A stretch of 64,000 nt of DNA, from positions 1 through 64,000 of the forward strand of contig VYZI01000033.1 of NCBI GenBank assembly GCA_013397695.1. Reading direction: 5' to 3'. Within the stretch, counting starts at the first letter, position 1. The number at the start of each line of letters is the position of its first letter. The DNA is from Centropus unirufus (Eukaryota > Chordata > Aves > Cuculiformes > Centropidae). This document shows positions 60,550-64,000 of this stretch, in pieces. The notes beneath the pieces are model-generated. The model saw nothing but the letters and a program-made list of their open reading frames with translations, made no database searches and had not been told where the DNA came from. A program made the position numbers and the translations under genes.

Positions 60550-60675
60550 GGAATCCTAGAATCACTAGGTCGGAAAAGACCTTTGAGATCAAGCCCAACT
60601 ATACCTGTCCACCACTAAATCATATCCCTACGCACTTCATCTTCTCTCATTTTTTTAAATACCTCCAGGGATGAG
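60550..60675 (-). mobile_element. CR1 3' end, copy C
   Basis: GGAATCCTAGAATCACTAGG, GGAAAAGACCTTTGAGATCA, CCACTAAATCATATCCC and TAAATACCTCCAGGGATG follow the CR1 3' UTR in reverse. Its 3' end abuts the truncated end of copy B, with no separating DNA. Confidence 0.9.
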
Positions 60676-63514
60676 ACCAGGGCTGCTGTGTACCAAACCA
60701 GGGGAGAAAACAGAAAAAGGATATGTGCCCCCAAAAGGCCCTTCTTCCCTTAAGTGAAAAAGTAGTGGGATTCTAGGTCCTTCTTGGCGTCAGACTGGAA
60801 GGACACAGGGCAAGAAGGGAGTGTGCCTCAGCACTGGAGTCTAGCCAAACCCCTGCTCTCTACAGGCAGCAGCCTCAGAACTTCCCTGATGCCTCTGCTG
60901 AGCAGAGGCGATCACCCATGGCGCTTGCAGCTGGGAATGGGCTACCTCCTCTCCCTGCCCACCACGGCTCTCCTCCTCCGGTGCCACAGTGCTTTGCTCT
61001 ACCAGGAGAAGGCAAACACCACCCAGCTGTCTCCTAAGTCACAAGTGACATCAGGTGCTAGGCCAGAGCAGGATGATAATCAGGAGATCACCAATTACAA
61101 CAAATAACTTGGGAAACCAATCTGTTTTTGCAAATAGGCAAGTAAATGAGAAAAGGAAGAAGATGCCAAAATGTCTGGGCTATGCCAGGCTTTGCCTGCC
61201 TGCGTTCACTGGGCAGGTCCATGAGGCCACCTTTTTTTTTTGTCGCTGGGTTTCTCTCATCATCAAAGAGAACATTTACAAGAAGGGCACCTCTGATGCT
61301 TCCCTCTCTTGGGCCACAGCTGCTGAATGCATTGAGGTGATGCAAGTTCCTCCCTCCAAGAACCCACTTCTCACAAAAACACTTCTGTGCCATTCAAGAG
61401 TAAGCCAGTAGAGGAGTTCACAGGTCTGGCTGATGTCATCAGAGCAACAAAAATGATCTCGGCAGCTGTATTGTAAATAGATGAGGCAGGAAATAGGTGT
61501 TAGCAAGGCCAGGGGTTACTCAGAGGAGAGGAAAATGGAAACGTGGTTGAATGTTTTTCCATAAATAAAGTGTTGAGTAATAAGTCAAGACATTATTAAA
61601 AATTTCTGACCTGGCAGCATGAGTTTTGTTGGGAAGTTGCGAAGGGGGTGCTTTTAATTAGAGCTACTGGTTCTGAAATACTGCTTCTCTCCCTATGCAG
61701 TTTTTAAATTAAAAAGAAATATTAGAAGATCAGAGGCACAGGTGCATGAATAGACTTTGATGTCTATGTTGAGGGAGGCTTTTGAAAAACTGCTATAGCA
61801 CTCAACAGATGGCTGTATTAAAGACAGGCATGTTTAATGCTCTGTTTGTGTCAGCACTATACTGTTTGGTTAAGCTTTCAGCAAAACATTTTATGCCATT
61901 CAAATCCCAATGCGCACACACACCCTCCCCCCATAAAAAAACCCCAAGACCATCCCTGCAGAAGAACCATGCATCTAAGGAAGCTGGTGACCACCATCAC
62001 AAAGCTGCTGCTCTGCCTATTTAGGTACAAGCAGCACTGGAATCTACTCAGGAAAAAGACTGGAGCACTGATCCCAAGTTTCCATTATCCATCACGTGGA
62101 CTGTTTTCACATACAATTTATTAGAAATGCTGCTCATCAATCTTGATTCAGGATTTTTTATGATGTTCTAAGCAGAAAGAACTAGTTGTAAAGCGAAGTA
62201 TCATCTGTTACAACAAAAGGATGTTTCAGTCTTAAAATGTAATATCAATGAGAATGAAAGGGACATATTCTTATTTTTAAATTTACAAAATAGCCACATT
62301 TCATTCCAGTGAGTACCTATGCTGGACAGCTTCAACTGTCACATGAATTAATAGTTTTGCCAAAAGCCAGAAGCTCAGTGGCCTCAACTGACCTTACATA
62401 TAAAAAGAACACCCCCCCCAAAAAAATAAGAATCCCCTAAACTGATATGAATCCTTCTTTTGATCTCAGGTCTTTCATGTATCAAAGCAAGTATGGAATA
62501 AAAAGGACTGATTCATATCTAATTTTGCATAAAACATTTCTAATTTAATGCCTAGAAACATAATGGTATAAATATATCCAAGACAGTTAGACTACCAGAA
62601 TATAAACTGAATGCCTTTTCTTTCAATCTGCAATTAAATTACTCTTAGAAGAAGGTGGAGCTCATGCAATGTAATTTTATAAATAATAAAATACGCACAC
62701 TGCACAACCTAAAATTTCCATGGATTTTTCACCAAACGCCCCGAAATCTACCACATGTGAAATGCCCTTAGACATAATGTAACCAGCAATGGAATGAGTG
62801 GCCAAATTCAGTGGAACATAACAGACATTCTTGAATGTAACAGAAATAGTCTGATCACGGGAGTTCTGATTCTGAGCCTTCTCTTTGACTAAAAATACTT
62901 CTCTCTCAGTGCAGCCAAGCATCTACACATGCAGAGAGGCACGATGAGAAGACGTCTAAAAAGACACGACTGTTCAAAAGGAAAAGAAGGAACAAAGCAA
63001 TATACAAGCTACGGATGGGACAGAGGAGTTGCTACAAGAGCAGCTTTGCCATAAGGAAGATGCACTGCAAAACACGCCTCACGCATACACACCACATTCC
63101 CCATATGCCACAAAAGATGTAACAACTGTCATTGAGCAAAACGTTTGATCACTAAAGCCTTTTATCCTCTTACTGACCCATGCTCTTGCAGTGCCTTTTG
63201 TTAAAATACAGCATTTTAGTAGGTGCAGTAGGACTAATTGTAAAGGCACTTTAAACAACTTCCATATTGCAAAAAGAATCCTTATATGCCACCGCTTTGA
63301 GATGTGTACAACGATAGCTGGAAAGCAGCACAGATCCTGAAAAACTCCAGGCATGAATAAAGCATATTAGTAGCTGTTTCAGGGAACAAAAGGCAAACCA
63401 TCCATAAAACCAGACGTACTTTCAGAGGAACAAACCCATGTTGAAACCATGGCCAAGTTTCAGCATATTGAAGACATTTATATCGTTTCAGTCATTAATG
63501 GATTTTATTTTCAA

Positions 63515-63610
63515 CAACCTTCTGAGACAGTTCCCCATCTGTAAAATGGGATACTCCCAAAGGCACAAGCTAGACTAAATGACTTGCCAGAAAGTAATAC
63601 GAGAAATCTA
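63515..63610. repeat. Possible MIR-like relic, orientation unresolved
   Basis: TTCCCCATCTGTAAAATGGG is a near-exact MIR-type block, and ACTAAATGACTTGCCAGAAAG resembles the opposite-strand MIR block. The two point in different directions, so this may be a rearranged relic or coincidence. Confidence 0.3.
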
Positions 63611-64000
63611 CAGTTAAGCAAAAGTTTACCTTTATCTCTAGAGGCCTAGACTGTCCAGTGGACCTATTCCCCAACTAAACAACACTTTGTAAAGCTATAC
63701 ACCTCTTGACTTCCTGCAGCACAGGAGATATTTAAGTATCTTTTTTTTTTTAATCAACTTCAATGGGTGTACATCTTGGAGGATCCCTTCTTCTCCATCC
63801 AGCTAATACCCATCAGTAAAACCAGTATGGAACAAAAAAGCAAATATTTCTCTGCAGCATTTCCAAAGCATCATAATTCTTGGGTAACTCTGGAATAAGG
63901 CAAAATTAAATCAAATGAAGCAGAAGATTGTGAAAACATTTTAGCTTTTGCTCAGTGTCTGCTTTTTGCAAGATGTTAACTCCTAAGAGCCCTTCCAAAA

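Noticed and set aside
60784..61107. 107-codon plus-strand open frame upstream of the CR1 cluster
   Set aside because: It is in GC-rich DNA where stops are rare; no family or exon borders recognised.

Overview
The window looks like vertebrate nuclear DNA, most likely from a bird. It is AT-rich with few transposons. The recognisable young repeats are CR1 LINE 3' ends, which carry the terminal octamer typical of avian and reptilian CR1. No bacterial, viral or organellar gene organisation is visible. A crocodilian or turtle cannot be excluded from this sequence alone, but the low repeat density favours a bird.

The only coding sequence I can name is one 64-nt exon on the minus strand at 58884-58947. 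It matches the end of the C2 domain of protein kinase C epsilon (PRKCE), human residues about 117-137. It has a good 3' splice site and a good 5' splice site. Almost the whole window is therefore PRKCE intron: 58948-64000 lies in the upstream intron (by human structure, intron 1) and 1-58883 in the downstream intron (intron 2). Neither the first coding exon nor the C1A-domain exon was found, so both introns run past the window. Two candidate 5' splice sites 6 nt apart at the exon end, both in frame, could give isoforms differing by Gly-Glu.

Layout by region. 1-10.3 kb: AT-rich intron with a possible ancient MIR-like relic near 2.6 kb and a short CR1 relic near 9.4 kb. 10.3-10.9 kb: a clear plus-strand CR1 3' end. 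10.9-28 kb: unremarkable intron with an (AC)n microsatellite at 16.7 kb. 28.2-29.8 kb: an unusual A-run/T-run hairpin, an open plus-strand segment with exon-like borders, and two same-strand CTCF-like motifs about 0.4 kb apart. 32.7-33.3 kb: a CpG-retaining patch holding the best candidate antisense exon. 40.0-40.35 kb: a CpG-dense patch, followed by a minisatellite broken by a 43-base assembly gap. 43.7 kb: another MIR-like relic. 45.6 kb: a GC-rich patch rich in ETS-type motifs. 52.8 kb: a strong G-quadruplex motif on the PRKCE template strand. 58.9 kb: the PRKCE exon. 59.96-60.68 kb: three minus-strand CR1 3' ends next to GC-rich unclassified DNA.

I found no convincing new gene system. The most useful leads are the in-frame tandem splice donor, the paired CTCF-like sites, the candidate plus-strand exons antisense to PRKCE, the CpG patch, and the 168-codon open frame at 25.07 kb. 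The other short open reading frames look like chance.
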